Below the pieces are notes generated by a model. It saw nothing but the letters and a program-made list of their open reading frames with translations. It did no database searches and was not told the origin of the DNA. This document shows, piece after piece, positions 27,728 through 36,414 of a stretch of DNA of 64,000 nt. Location of the stretch: assembly GCA_963714875.1 (NCBI GenBank), contig CAVQQI010000006.1, forward strand, positions 33,275-97,274, in the 5' to 3' direction. The first letter of the stretch is position 1. Every line of letters starts with the position of its first letter. The stretch comes from JBAOHV01 sp963714875 (lineage in GTDB: Bacteria; Actinomycetota; Acidimicrobiia; Acidimicrobiales; Microtrichaceae). The translations under genes were made by a program, and so were the position numbers.

Positions 27728-28778
27728 TCAGGGCGTGTCGTGCATCAGATCGCCCATGCCCAGGCAGATCTCTGCTGCGAGACCGAGCCCGCCGGGCAGC
27801 ACGCCCATGCCGAAGAACCCGTGCACCATGTCGTCGTAGCAGCGGTAGCGCACCGGCACACCCGCCTCGACGAGTCGCTCGGCGTAGCGACGACCCTCGT
27901 CGCGCAGCGGGTCGAACCCCGCGGTGACCACGATCGCCGGACAGACACCGGTCAGATCTGGTGCCTCGATCGGTGACGCGAGCGGTGAGTCCCAGTCGTT
28001 GCGGTCCGGCAGGTACTGCGACCGGAACCACTCGATGTCGGTCCTGGTCAGGAAGAACCCCTCGGAGAACAGCTCGTGGGACCGCTCACGCATCAGCGCG
28101 TCGGTCGCGGGGTACACCAGGCACTGCGCGGTCGGCGCGGGCACGTCGGTGTCGCGGGTGACCTGCGCCACCACCGCGGCCAGGTTCCCGCCGGCGCTGT
28201 CGCCCATGACGCCGACCCGACCCGGTTCGACCGAGAGCTCCGCGGTGTGATCGTGCACCCATCGGTACGCGGCGACCGCGTCGTCGATCGCCGCGGGGAA
28301 CGGGTGCTCGGGTGCGAGTCGGTAGTCGACGGCCACCACCACGCACTCGCTCTCGTGCGCCAGCAGTCGACACGACCCGTCGTGGGTGTCCAGATCGCCG
28401 ACGACCCAGCCCCCGCCGTGCAGGTAGACGATCGCAGGCACCGGTTCCGGGCGACCGAGGCGGCGGTAGACGCGCACCGGGATCTCGCCCGCCGGCCCGG
28501 GGATCCGGCGCTCGGTCACGTAGATGCCGGTCCAGGTGGGCATGCCGAGCGCGGTCGACCTGCGCAGATCGGCCGCGGCGCGCCTCGACCGAGGTCACCG
28601 GATCGCCACCGACCACCCCGAGGCGCTCGCCCAGGGTCATCAGCGCCTGGACCTGTCGGTTCAGCACGCGGCCGTCACGCACGACCGGCGGAGCGCCGAT
28701 GAGCCGATCCATCACCGGGTCGGGCAGCGCCAGCGCTGCAGAGATCGCCCGGAACGTCACACCCCGTCGAAGCGCCAT
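27728..28778 (-). CDS. Alpha/beta-hydrolase, hormone-sensitive-lipase-type esterase, frame-interrupted
   Basis: An HSL-family (type IV) esterase. The intact C-terminal part has the oxyanion motif YLHGGGWVVGD, the nucleophile elbow GDSAGGN, the Asp in VTAGFDPLRDEG and the catalytic His in DDMVHGFFGMG. The N-terminal cap (ATG 28778: MALRRGVTFRAIS ... NRQVQALMTLGERLG ... SVEARR) is in the next frame; one extra base at about 28580-28592 separates the two parts. Read through, the protein is ~349 aa, the normal length. Some callers would report only the piece from ATG 28543. The physiological ester substrate is unknown. Confidence 0.78.
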
Positions 28779-28804
28779 GACGCTGCAGGGTAGGGGGATC
28801 TGTG

Positions 28805-29986
28805 TCAGCGGATGCGGAACGACTCCGGACTCACCATCATCAGCGAGCTGTCGACGACCTCGAAGTCCGACGCCCGGAGGTTCCGGAGCTCCTTCAGATG
28901 GTCGTCGGGCCACTCGGTGGAGTTCTCGGCCAGGAGGGAGAACGAGTGCCCGCACGAGTCGGTGAGGACCGCGCCGCGCTCCCGCAGGGTCTCCACCACC
29001 GGTCGGGCGCTGCCGGGGAAGGACGCGGGGTCGACGCCGTCCTTCAGCCGGATCCACGAGCCCATGGGCATCGAGCCCGCCCCGTCGAGTTGGCCATCGC
29101 TCTTGCGGGCCGGCCAGCGATGATCGCTGCTGACCCGGTTCGAGCAGAACGCCAGGACGTGGGGGACGTCCCCCGCAGCGACCTCGTCGGCCCGGATGTA
29201 CTGCCCGATCATCGGGGTGTTCGGAGCGTTCGTGGTCGTGGCGGGCATCTCGGTGGAGTCCAGCGGATAGGAGGTGCCGCCGAGCGCACTGTGCACGCCG
29301 GTCAGCGCCACGAGGAACGGGTCGTACTGGATGAGCTCGTAGCCACGGCAGTCGGCGGTGTCGACGACGAGCAGGTGCTTGTCCCACGCGGCACCGGGGT
29401 GCCCTTGGACCTTGGGCTCGGGTGGGATCGGGTACGGACCGGGGAACGACTTCGGCTTGTAGGAGAAGTTCAGCCAGACGTTCTGGAACCCGGTGACGCG
29501 CGAGTCGACGACGTTCAGCGGGGTCCCGCCGCGGACCCCGTCGCGCAGCGTCGATCGGGTGACGTGCACCGAAGCGTCCTCGCCGCCGCCCAGGTCGTCC
29601 AGCCAGACCGCGGACCTGGGCTCGACCGGGAGGGTGTCGACGTTCACCGCGTTCATGTAGTGCTCGGGTGGGTACAGGGCGCACCCGCCCATCGAGGCGC
29701 GGGTCGAGGTGAGGCGGTAGGTGCCCGCCGGGGCTGGTGCGGTCGTCGGCGGTGCGCTCCGCGGCGCTGTGGTGCTGCGCGGCGCGGTGGTCGATGGCGG
29801 TGGCGCATCGATGAGCGCCGACAGGCCGCCACCAGGTCGCGCGGTGCGCGGCTCCGGCTCGATGTCGGGGTTCGCCGCGCACGCGCTCGCGACGAGCGCG
29901 GCACCCATGAGCCCGATCAAGGTCCTGTGCAGGCGACGGCCCCGCGACCGCGCGCTGCCACTGTGTTGTTCGCCGCCGTGGAGCAT
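28805..29986 (-). CDS. Secreted lipoprotein-like protein of unknown function
   Basis: A 393-aa exported protein. A basic N-terminus and hydrophobic helix lead to a plausible lipobox ending at Cys36 (LVASAC), followed by a Pro/Thr/Ser linker (~40-85). The mature part (GCALYPPEHYMNAVNVDTLP, DKHLLVVDTADCRGYELIQY, SGxxxxLxxxxxP-like spacing, and the end HLKELRNLRASDFEVVD) belongs to a recognisable but uncharacterised family of extracellular proteins. Six or more cysteines in the mature part suggest disulfides. It is transcribed alone, with an AT-rich upstream region (29987-30050) that probably holds its promoter. Confidence 0.7.
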   Translation of the reverse strand: MLHGGEQHSGSARSRGRRLHRTLIGLMGAALVASACAANPDIEPEPRTARPGGGLSALIDAPPPSTTAPRSTTAPRSAPPTTAPAPAGTYRLTSTRASMGGCALYPPEHYMNAVNVDTLPVEPRSAVWLDDLGGGEDASVHVTRSTLRDGVRGGTPLNVVDSRVTGFQNVWLNFSYKPKSFPGPYPIPPEPKVQGHPGAAWDKHLLVVDTADCRGYELIQYDPFLVALTGVHSALGGTSYPLDSTEMPATTTNAPNTPMIGQYIRADEVAAGDVPHVLAFCSNRVSSDHRWPARKSDGQLDGAGSMPMGSWIRLKDGVDPASFPGSARPVVETLRERGAVLTDSCGHSFSLLAENSTEWPDDHLKELRNLRASDFEVVDSSLMMVSPESFRIR

Positions 29987-30108
29987 GTACCGGTGGTCGA
30001 CGGAAAATCCTGCGGACTTGACTCAATTCGTCGCGCGTTCGCCCGACAAGGCGGGATCTTCCGCTCGACGAGCCGCTCGGAAGGTGCTCCTGGCGCAGCC
30101 CGGAGCGC

Positions 30109-31350
30109 TCAGGCGGGTCGCAGCAGGTTCAGCTCGGCGGTGTTGTCGCGCATGACGCGGTCGAGCACCGACCGGTCGACACCGGCGAGCTCGTCGAGGT
30201 AGTCGAGCGGTCGCGGCATCCCCTCGATGTGGGGCCAGTCGGAGCCGAAGATGACCCGTTCGGGGCCCATCAGGTCCAACAGGTCGTGCACGTCGTCCTC
30301 CCAGAACGGGTTGATCCAGATGTGGCGACGGAACGTCTCCACCGGGTCTTCGGGGAACCACCCCGCCATCTTGTGACCGAGCGCGTGCAGTCGGTGGAAC
30401 AGCCCACGCAGGAAGCCCGAGCCGTTCTCCACCGACGCGATGCGCAGGTTGGGGAAGCGGTGGAAGAGCTGGTCGGCGACCAGCGCGGACAGGAAGTCCT
30501 CGATGGGTCGCTCGAGCTGGAGCATCTTGATCGGCTGGGGAACTCCGCCGGAGAAGTTCGAGGTGAACCCGTCGGTCGCGTAGCCGTTCGAGGAGTAGCC
30601 GGCGTCACCCGCGTGGACCACCACGGTGATGCCGGCCTCGTTCACCCTGGCCCAGAACGGGTCGAAACGGGGGTCGGTCACGGGTCGTTGCCCATCCGCG
30701 GTGGTCGGTGCGGCGGGGCGCATCACGACGGTGCGGGCGCCATGGTCGAGCGCCCAGTCAAGCTCTGCACACGCCCAGTCCAGATCCGCCAGGGTCAGGT
30801 ACGGCGACGCGAACAGGCGGTCGTGGTGGGCGAAACCCCAGTCCTCGACGAGCCACCGGTTGAAGGCGGTGAACAGCACGGTCACCGCCTCGGGGTCGTG
30901 GCGCAGCTCCTCCTCGTAGACCATGCCGAGCGTGGGGAACATCCAGACGCTCGACAGCCCGTGGTCGTCCATCGTGGCCAACCGTGCGTCACGATCGCGG
31001 TACTCCGGGCGGATCCGGTCGCGAGCCTTGAGCAGCTCGAGCGGGTCGTCGCCGTTCGGGTTGCCGCGGAAGTAGTCCTTGAGCACGCCCGGGCTGGCCA
31101 CCGGATCGAAGGTCGGGTTGACCACCGCCCGTGACACCTTGCCGCCCAGCACGTGGTAGCGCCGACCGTTGATCTCGGCCCATTGCAGCGTGCGGGGGCC
31201 CCACGAGGGGTCGAGGTGGCGCGTGAAGGCGTCCAGCGCCTCGTAGTAGTGGTTGTCCGCATCGAAGGGCCGGGTGTCGACCGGCGCGGCCTCGGCCTCC
31301 GGCGCCGCGCCGACCGAGTGGTCGACCGAGCGGTCCTGCACGGTGCTCAC
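30109..31350 (-). CDS. Amidohydrolase-2 family protein
   Basis: A 413-aa amidohydrolase_2 protein. The N-terminal FDADNHYYEALDAFTRHLD carries the DxH-type metal motif in altered form; VVVHAGDAGY gives the barrel histidine, RIASVENGSGFLRGLFHRL the following strand, and IFGSDWPHIEGMPRPLDYL the metal aspartate. The GTG start at 31350 lies 2 bp after the stop of the acyl-CoA synthetase gene, so the two form an operon. The pair suggests CoA activation followed by hydrolysis or hydration in one pathway; the compound is unknown. Confidence 0.85.
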   Translation of the reverse strand: MSTVQDRSVDHSVGAAPEAEAAPVDTRPFDADNHYYEALDAFTRHLDPSWGPRTLQWAEINGRRYHVLGGKVSRAVVNPTFDPVASPGVLKDYFRGNPNGDDPLELLKARDRIRPEYRDRDARLATMDDHGLSSVWMFPTLGMVYEEELRHDPEAVTVLFTAFNRWLVEDWGFAHHDRLFASPYLTLADLDWACAELDWALDHGARTVVMRPAAPTTADGQRPVTDPRFDPFWARVNEAGITVVVHAGDAGYSSNGYATDGFTSNFSGGVPQPIKMLQLERPIEDFLSALVADQLFHRFPNLRIASVENGSGFLRGLFHRLHALGHKMAGWFPEDPVETFRRHIWINPFWEDDVHDLLDLMGPERVIFGSDWPHIEGMPRPLDYLDELAGVDRSVLDRVMRDNTAELNLLRPA

Positions 31351-31352
31351 GA

Positions 31353-33020
31353 TCAGCCCGCGCTGGTCTCGGCGAGCCCCTTGGCCCAGCGGTAGTCGGC
31401 CTTGCCCGACGGGGACCGCACGACCTGGTCGACGAACAACCAGGCCTTGGGCAGCTTGTAGCGGGCGACCGAGTTGCCGGCGTGTGCGGTCAGGTCGTCC
31501 TCGCTGACCGAAGCCCCCTCGACCAGCTGCACCACGGCGACGACCTCGTTGCCCCAGCGTTCGCTCGGGCGGCCGCAGACCAGCACGTCGGTGACGTCGG
31601 GGTGCGAGATGATCGCCTGTTCGACCTCCTCGACGAAGATCTTCTCGCCGCCCGAGTTGATGCACTGCGAGTCGCGTCCCAGCAGGTCGATCTCGCCGTC
31701 CGCCCGGCGCACCGCCCGATCGCCGGGGACGGAGTACCGCACGCCGTCGATGGTCGGGAAGGTCTTGGCGGTCTTGGCCGCGTCGCCGAGGTAGCCGAGC
31801 GGCACGGGGCCGGACTGCGCCAGCCAACCGTTGCCCTCGTGTCCGGCGTCGAGCACCGAGGTCAGATCCTCGCTGACCACCGTGGCTCCGGGGCCGGGGT
31901 TGAACTTGCCGGTCTGCACCGCGTCCTTGGCCGACAGGTGCGACGCCTGGGCACCGGTCTCGGAGGACCCGAGCGAGTCGTTGATCAGCAGGGTGGGCAA
32001 CAGCTCCAGGTACTCCTCCTTGATCGCCGCGCTCAGCGCAGCGCCGCCGTTGCCGAGCACGAACAGCGAGCTGACGTCGTAGTCGCCACGCTTGAGCTCC
32101 TCGATGAGCGGGCGTGCCATCGCGTCCCCGACGATCACCACCGACTGCGCCTGCTCGTCCTGGACGAGTTGCCAGACCTCGGCGGGGTCGAGGTGGTGCG
32201 AGGTCGGCATGACGAGCGTCGAGCCGGCGTTCAGCATCATGAAGCCGGCCCACTGTGCGGCGCCGTGCATGAGCGGCGGCAGCGTCATCAGGCGGAACCC
32301 GGTGTTGTTGCGGGCCTTCTCGGCGATCTCCTCACTGGAGCTGACCTCGATCCAGGTGCCGACCTCCTTGCCGCCCATGGCGTTCATGAAGATGTCGTGC
32401 TGGCGCCACAGCACGCCCTTGGGCATGCCGGTGGTGCCGCCGGTGTAGACGATGTACAGATCGTCGGGTGAGGGCGTGACCGGTGGGCCGGCCGGATCCG
32501 CACCGGCGAGCGCCTCCTCGTAGTCGACCGCGCCCGGCAGGAGCGCCTCGCCCGATCCGTCGTCGACCTGCAGCAGCACGGTCATCTCGGGAAGCTCCGG
32601 CAGCACCCGGGCGAGCACCGGGGCGAACTCGGCGTGGTACACGAGACCCTTCGCGTTCGCGTCGGTGAGCAGGTAGCGCAGCTCCTCGTCGACGTAGCGG
32701 TAGTTCACGTTGAACGGCGCGACCCGGGACTTGTAGCAGCCGAGCATGCCCTCGAGGTACTCGTTGCCGTTGTAGAGGTACAGCCCGAGATGGTCCTGGC
32801 CGGACTCGTGGGGCTCGAGCTCGTCGCGTTCGGTGTGACACCCCAGGCCCTGGCTGTGCAGGTAGGACGCCAGGCGGCGGCTGCGTTCGGCGAGCTGGCC
32901 GAAGGTGAAGCGTCGGTCCCCGAAGATCACCGCCTCCCGATCGGGCACCTCGGCGGCCACCACCTCGTTGACCCCTGCCAGGGTGAACTGCTCGGTCTCG
33001 GTCGTGTTCTGGTCGGTCAT
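31353..33020 (-). CDS. Acyl-CoA synthetase (FadD19-like, AMP-forming)
   Basis: A 555-aa adenylate-forming ligase. The P-loop-like motif YTGGTTGMPKG, LMHGAAQWAGF, NDSLGSSETGAQA and LLGRDSQCINSGGEKIFVEE are all present, and the C-terminal domain ends SPSGKADYRWAK with the catalytic lysine. The pattern is close to the actinobacterial FadD enzymes for branched/sterol side-chain acids, which are shorter than long-chain FadD. The start at ATG 33020 sits 24 bp downstream of a palindromic operator (33045-33059). It leads an operon with the amidohydrolase at 30109-31350. Confidence 0.88.
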   Translation of the reverse strand: MTDQNTTETEQFTLAGVNEVVAAEVPDREAVIFGDRRFTFGQLAERSRRLASYLHSQGLGCHTERDELEPHESGQDHLGLYLYNGNEYLEGMLGCYKSRVAPFNVNYRYVDEELRYLLTDANAKGLVYHAEFAPVLARVLPELPEMTVLLQVDDGSGEALLPGAVDYEEALAGADPAGPPVTPSPDDLYIVYTGGTTGMPKGVLWRQHDIFMNAMGGKEVGTWIEVSSSEEIAEKARNNTGFRLMTLPPLMHGAAQWAGFMMLNAGSTLVMPTSHHLDPAEVWQLVQDEQAQSVVIVGDAMARPLIEELKRGDYDVSSLFVLGNGGAALSAAIKEEYLELLPTLLINDSLGSSETGAQASHLSAKDAVQTGKFNPGPGATVVSEDLTSVLDAGHEGNGWLAQSGPVPLGYLGDAAKTAKTFPTIDGVRYSVPGDRAVRRADGEIDLLGRDSQCINSGGEKIFVEEVEQAIISHPDVTDVLVCGRPSERWGNEVVAVVQLVEGASVSEDDLTAHAGNSVARYKLPKAWLFVDQVVRSPSGKADYRWAKGLAETSAG

Positions 33021-33044
33021 CCTCGGTCCCCCGTGGCGAAAGAT

Positions 33045-33059
33045 CTGACGATGTGTCAG
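33045..33059. promoter_or_regulatory. Palindromic operator CTGACG-ATG-TGTCAG (site 1)
   Basis: CTGAC-N5-GTCAG located 24 bp before the acyl-CoA synthetase start, one base off the perfect CTGACG-N3-CGTCAG seen at 36332 and 50216. A divergent SDR gene starts at 33159, so the site may serve both directions. Confidence 0.6.
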
Positions 33060-33158
33060 CTTTGACGACATCTCGGCGGGAGACTAGACGACTCCGGCCA
33101 CCCAACGATCGGCACCACCGAGGCTGCAACGGTCGAGAACTCGAGGAGAGAACCACTG

Positions 33159-33926
33159 ATGAGCGCTGTCGTTCCGGGCCGTTTCGCCGACAAGGTCGCG
33201 CTGCTGACGGGGGCGTCGTCCGGCATCGGGCGAGCCACCGCAGTACGCCTCGCCGCCGAGGGTGCCCGGGTCTTCGCGCTCGACGTGAACGCCGCCGGCC
33301 TCGACACGCTCGCCGAGGAGATCGGTGCGGCCGGCGGCACCGTCGTGACCCGCACCGGCAGCATCGTCGACCGCGCCGAGTGCTTCGCCGCGGTCGAGCA
33401 GTGCGTGGCCGACCTGGGTGGGCTCGACGTGCTGGGCAACATCGCCGGCATCTCCCGGGCCGACCACTTCGGCGACGTGACCGAGGAGCACTACCGGGCG
33501 ATGTTCGCGGTGAACGTCGACGGCCCGTTCTTCCTGTGCCAGGCGGCGTTGCCCCACCTGATCGAGCGCAACGGCAACATCGTCAACATCGCGTCCAACG
33601 CGGGGCTGATGGGCACCGCCTACACCGTGGCCTACTCGATGACCAAGGGAGCGATCGTGCAGCTGACCCGTTCGCTCGCGATGGAGACCCAGAAACTGTC
33701 CGTGCGGGTGAACGCCATCGCCCCGGGCGGCGTCGAGACCGGCCTCACCGGTGCGTTCCACATCCCCGACGGCGTCGACATCGACCTGATGACCCCCTAC
33801 ATGGGCTTCCGTGGGATGGCCAAGCCCGAGGACCTGGCGGCACTGTTCGCCTTCGTGGCCTCCGACGACGGCCGCAACATGCATGGCAGCATCCTGTCGA
33901 GCGACACCGGCATCACCTGCGGTTGA
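33159..33926 (+). CDS. Short-chain dehydrogenase/reductase
   Basis: A 255-aa classical SDR: TGASSGIG (~18-25), an aspartate after strand 2 (ALDVN) pointing to NAD(H), NIAGIS in place of NAG, the catalytic Ser in NIASNAGL and YSMTK. The C-terminus ends SDDGRNMHGSILSSDTGITC, standard for the 3-oxoacyl-reductase-like group. The ATG follows GAGGAGAGAACC. Divergent from the acyl-CoA synthetase operon and probably part of the same catabolic set. Confidence 0.88.
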   Translation: MSAVVPGRFADKVALLTGASSGIGRATAVRLAAEGARVFALDVNAAGLDTLAEEIGAAGGTVVTRTGSIVDRAECFAAVEQCVADLGGLDVLGNIAGISRADHFGDVTEEHYRAMFAVNVDGPFFLCQAALPHLIERNGNIVNIASNAGLMGTAYTVAYSMTKGAIVQLTRSLAMETQKLSVRVNAIAPGGVETGLTGAFHIPDGVDIDLMTPYMGFRGMAKPEDLAALFAFVASDDGRNMHGSILSSDTGITCG

Positions 33927-33983
33927 GTTGCCGCGGGACACATTCCACCCGCTCCGGCGGACGACACATGGGGGGACATTTCG

Positions 33984-35123
33984 ATGGGGGACTCCGACAC
34001 TGCGGCCGCTCGACCCGAGGCGTCACGTCGGGACGCCGGGGCGACCAGCGCGCAGCTGCAGGACTGGCTGACCACACGTCTGCCCGTCGGCAGCGACCCG
34101 GTCGTGGAGTCGCTCCAGGTTCCCGAGTCGAACGGCATGTCGAGCGAGACGGTGCTGTTCGACGCCACCTGGACCACCGGCGGGGTACGTGAGCGTCACG
34201 AGCTCGTCGCCCGCATCGCCCCGGAGCCGTCGTCGGTGCCGGTGTTCGAGCACTACGACCTGGACGCACAGTTCCGGGTCATGTCCAAGGTGCGGGAGCT
34301 GTCCGACGTGCCGGTGCCCGAGGTGCACTGGTTGGAGGAGGACCACGGACCGCTGGGCGCGCCGTTCTTCATCATGGGTCGGGCCGTCGGGCTCGTCCCA
34401 CCCGACGTCATGCCGTACAACTTCGGCGACAGCTGGCTCTTCGACGCGTCGGTCGACGACCAGCGCCGACTCGAGGAGTCGACCGTCGCGGCGCTCGCCG
34501 AGCTGCACGGGATCGAGGACCCGGAACGCCACTTCGACTTCCTGGCATCGCAGGCCGAGGGTGACAGCGCGTTGCGGCGTCACGTGGCCGACCTGCGCTC
34601 GTACTACGAGTGGGTCGTCTCCGACGGCCACCGCTCACCGTTGATCGAGCGTGCGTTCGACTGGATGGACGAGCACTGGCCCGCGGACGACACCGATGTG
34701 GTGCTGAGCTGGGGCGACGCGCGGATCGGCAACACGATGTACGCGGAGTTCGAACCCGTTGCCGTGCTGGACTGGGAGATGGCCGGGCTCGCGCCGCGAG
34801 AGGTCGACCTGGCGTGGATGGTGTTCCTGCACCGGTTCTTCGAGGACATCGCCGCGGTGATGGAGCTGCCGGGCATGCCGGGGTTCCTGCACCGCGACCG
34901 TGTGGTCGAGTTGTACGAGGCGGCGTCCGGTCACCGGCCGCGCGACATGGACTTCTACACGGTGTACGCCGCGTTGCGTCACGCCGTGGTGATGAGCCAG
35001 GTGCAGCGACGGGCCATCGCGTTCGGGCAGGCCGAGATGCCGGAGGACATCGACGACCTGATCATGCACCGCGCCACGCTGGAAGAGATGCTGGACGGCA
35101 CCTACTGGTCCCGGGTGCTCTGA
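33984..35123 (+). CDS. Phosphotransferase (APH/ACAD10-like kinase) family protein
   Basis: A 379-aa protein of the aminoglycoside-phosphotransferase fold. The kinase signs are the catalytic loop LSWGDARIGNTMY, where the usual HGD is WGD, and VLDWEMAGLAPREVDLAW with the metal-binding Asp (DFG equivalent). In actinobacteria such proteins commonly sit beside acyl-CoA dehydrogenase, SDR and thiolase genes and resemble the kinase domain of ACAD10/11, which phosphorylates 4-hydroxyacyl-CoAs. A role in hydroxyacid breakdown is likely; antibiotic resistance is not implied. Starts 57 bp after the SDR. Confidence 0.82.
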   Translation: MGDSDTAAARPEASRRDAGATSAQLQDWLTTRLPVGSDPVVESLQVPESNGMSSETVLFDATWTTGGVRERHELVARIAPEPSSVPVFEHYDLDAQFRVMSKVRELSDVPVPEVHWLEEDHGPLGAPFFIMGRAVGLVPPDVMPYNFGDSWLFDASVDDQRRLEESTVAALAELHGIEDPERHFDFLASQAEGDSALRRHVADLRSYYEWVVSDGHRSPLIERAFDWMDEHWPADDTDVVLSWGDARIGNTMYAEFEPVAVLDWEMAGLAPREVDLAWMVFLHRFFEDIAAVMELPGMPGFLHRDRVVELYEAASGHRPRDMDFYTVYAALRHAVVMSQVQRRAIAFGQAEMPEDIDDLIMHRATLEEMLDGTYWSRVL

Positions 35124-35160
35124 GCCCGCAGATGGTCGCCGGACCCGAGCGGGCGACGGC

Positions 35161-36306
35161 TCAGAGACGCTCGATGACGGTCGCCGAGCCCATGCCGCCC
35201 GCGGCGCACATCGCCACGACGCCGTAGCGGCCGCCGGTGCGCTCGAGCTCGTTCATCATCGTGACGATCATGCGGGCGCCCGTGCAGCCGATCGGGTGGC
35301 CGAGCGAGCAGCCCGAGCCGTTCACGTTGACCGTGTCCTCGTCCAGGCCGAGGGCCTGGATCGCCGCGACGGTGACCGAGGCGAAGGCTTCGTTGATCTC
35401 CCAGCTCGACACCTCGGACTGGTCGACGCCGGCCTTCGCGAGGGCCTTGCGAATGGCGTGGGCGGGGCTCAGCCCGGTCTCGGCCGGCGTGAGCGAGACC
35501 GAGGCCCAGCCCCGGATCGCCGCCCGCGCCGTCAGGCCGTTGGCCTCGGCGAACCTGCGGGAGGTCAGCACCATGGCAGCAGCTGCATCGTTCAGGCCCG
35601 AGGCGTTGCCGGCGGTGGTGGTGGCGCCGTCGTCGAACGGGTTGAGCAACGGCAGCGTGGCCAGCTTCTCGAGCGTCGAGGTGCGGCGCGGGTGCTCGTC
35701 GACCGCGAACTCCGACCCGTCGGGCAGGGGCACCGGCACGATCTCGTTGTCGAAGCGACCCTCGTCGATGGCCCGCACGGCGTTGTGGTGCGAGCGGAAC
35801 GCCCAGGCGTCGGCCTGCTCACGGGTGACGCCGGCCATACGTGCGGCGTTGTCGCCGACACCCTTGGCGGTGTTGAACGGCGGTGCGTCCTCGGTCTCGA
35901 GGTTCGCGGCCGGCAACCACGGCTCGCCCGCCTTGGCGGTCGCCGGAGCGGTCGACATCGACTCCACCCCGCCGCCGATGCCGGCGTCGATCATGCCGGC
36001 CGCGATGCTCGCCGCGATCCACTGGGTCCCCGCCATGCCCGACGCACACCAGCGCTGCGTGGCCACGCCCGGCAGGTTCACCATGCCGAGCTGGTTGGCT
36101 GCGTAGCGGCCGACGTTGCCGCCTCCCTGCATCGACTCGCCGAAGCCGATGTCCTCGATCAGCTCGGTGGGTACGCCGGAACGCTCCACGGCCGCGCCGA
36201 TGGCGGTCTCGGCCAGGGTCCAGGCGTCGACGCCGGTCAGCGATCCCTTGTAGGCGGTGGCGATGGGCGTGCGAACGCCGGAGACGATGACGGCATCGGT
36301 GGACAT
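35161..36306 (-). CDS. Acetyl-CoA acetyltransferase / 3-ketoacyl-CoA thiolase
   Basis: A 381-aa thiolase. The acylated nucleophile is Cys87 in QRWCASGMAGTQ; the catalytic His337 is in the GHP motif (GSGCSLGHPIGCTGAR), and the second cysteine Cys367 in VVAMCAAGGMGSA. INEAFAS is also present. It ends beta-oxidation-type rounds by releasing acetyl-CoA or runs the reverse condensation. Start at ATG 36306, 25 bp downstream of a perfect palindromic operator (36332-36350). Confidence 0.92.
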   Translation of the reverse strand: MSTDAVIVSGVRTPIATAYKGSLTGVDAWTLAETAIGAAVERSGVPTELIEDIGFGESMQGGGNVGRYAANQLGMVNLPGVATQRWCASGMAGTQWIAASIAAGMIDAGIGGGVESMSTAPATAKAGEPWLPAANLETEDAPPFNTAKGVGDNAARMAGVTREQADAWAFRSHHNAVRAIDEGRFDNEIVPVPLPDGSEFAVDEHPRRTSTLEKLATLPLLNPFDDGATTTAGNASGLNDAAAAMVLTSRRFAEANGLTARAAIRGWASVSLTPAETGLSPAHAIRKALAKAGVDQSEVSSWEINEAFASVTVAAIQALGLDEDTVNVNGSGCSLGHPIGCTGARMIVTMMNELERTGGRYGVVAMCAAGGMGSATVIERL

Positions 36307-36331
36307 GGTTCCCCCTGGGAAGCGATCTGTG

Positions 36332-36350
36332 ATCTGACGGTTCGTCAGAT
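36332..36350. promoter_or_regulatory. Palindromic operator ATCTGACG-GTT-CGTCAGAT (site 2)
   Basis: A perfect inverted repeat with 8-bp arms and a 3-bp centre, 25 bp before the thiolase start. Shares CTGACG-N3-CGTCAG with sites at 33045 and 50216. Confidence 0.75.
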
Positions 36351-36414
36351 GATGGCACCAGTCATCTCGACCGGCCCAACCCGCCCAGACCGGCCCGGCG
36401 CTCGCACGGGGCGG

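Noticed and set aside
28086..30026. A 646-residue minus-strand frame covering the lipoprotein gene and the esterase N-terminus
   Set aside because: Only its last part (from ATG 28778) is meaningful, as the esterase N-terminus; the rest is antisense-like text in another frame of the lipoprotein gene.
33984..35123. Aminoglycoside resistance gene
   Set aside because: The fold is APH-like, but the catalytic loop is WGD rather than HGD and the neighbours are acyl-CoA catabolic genes; ACAD10-like kinase activity is more likely.
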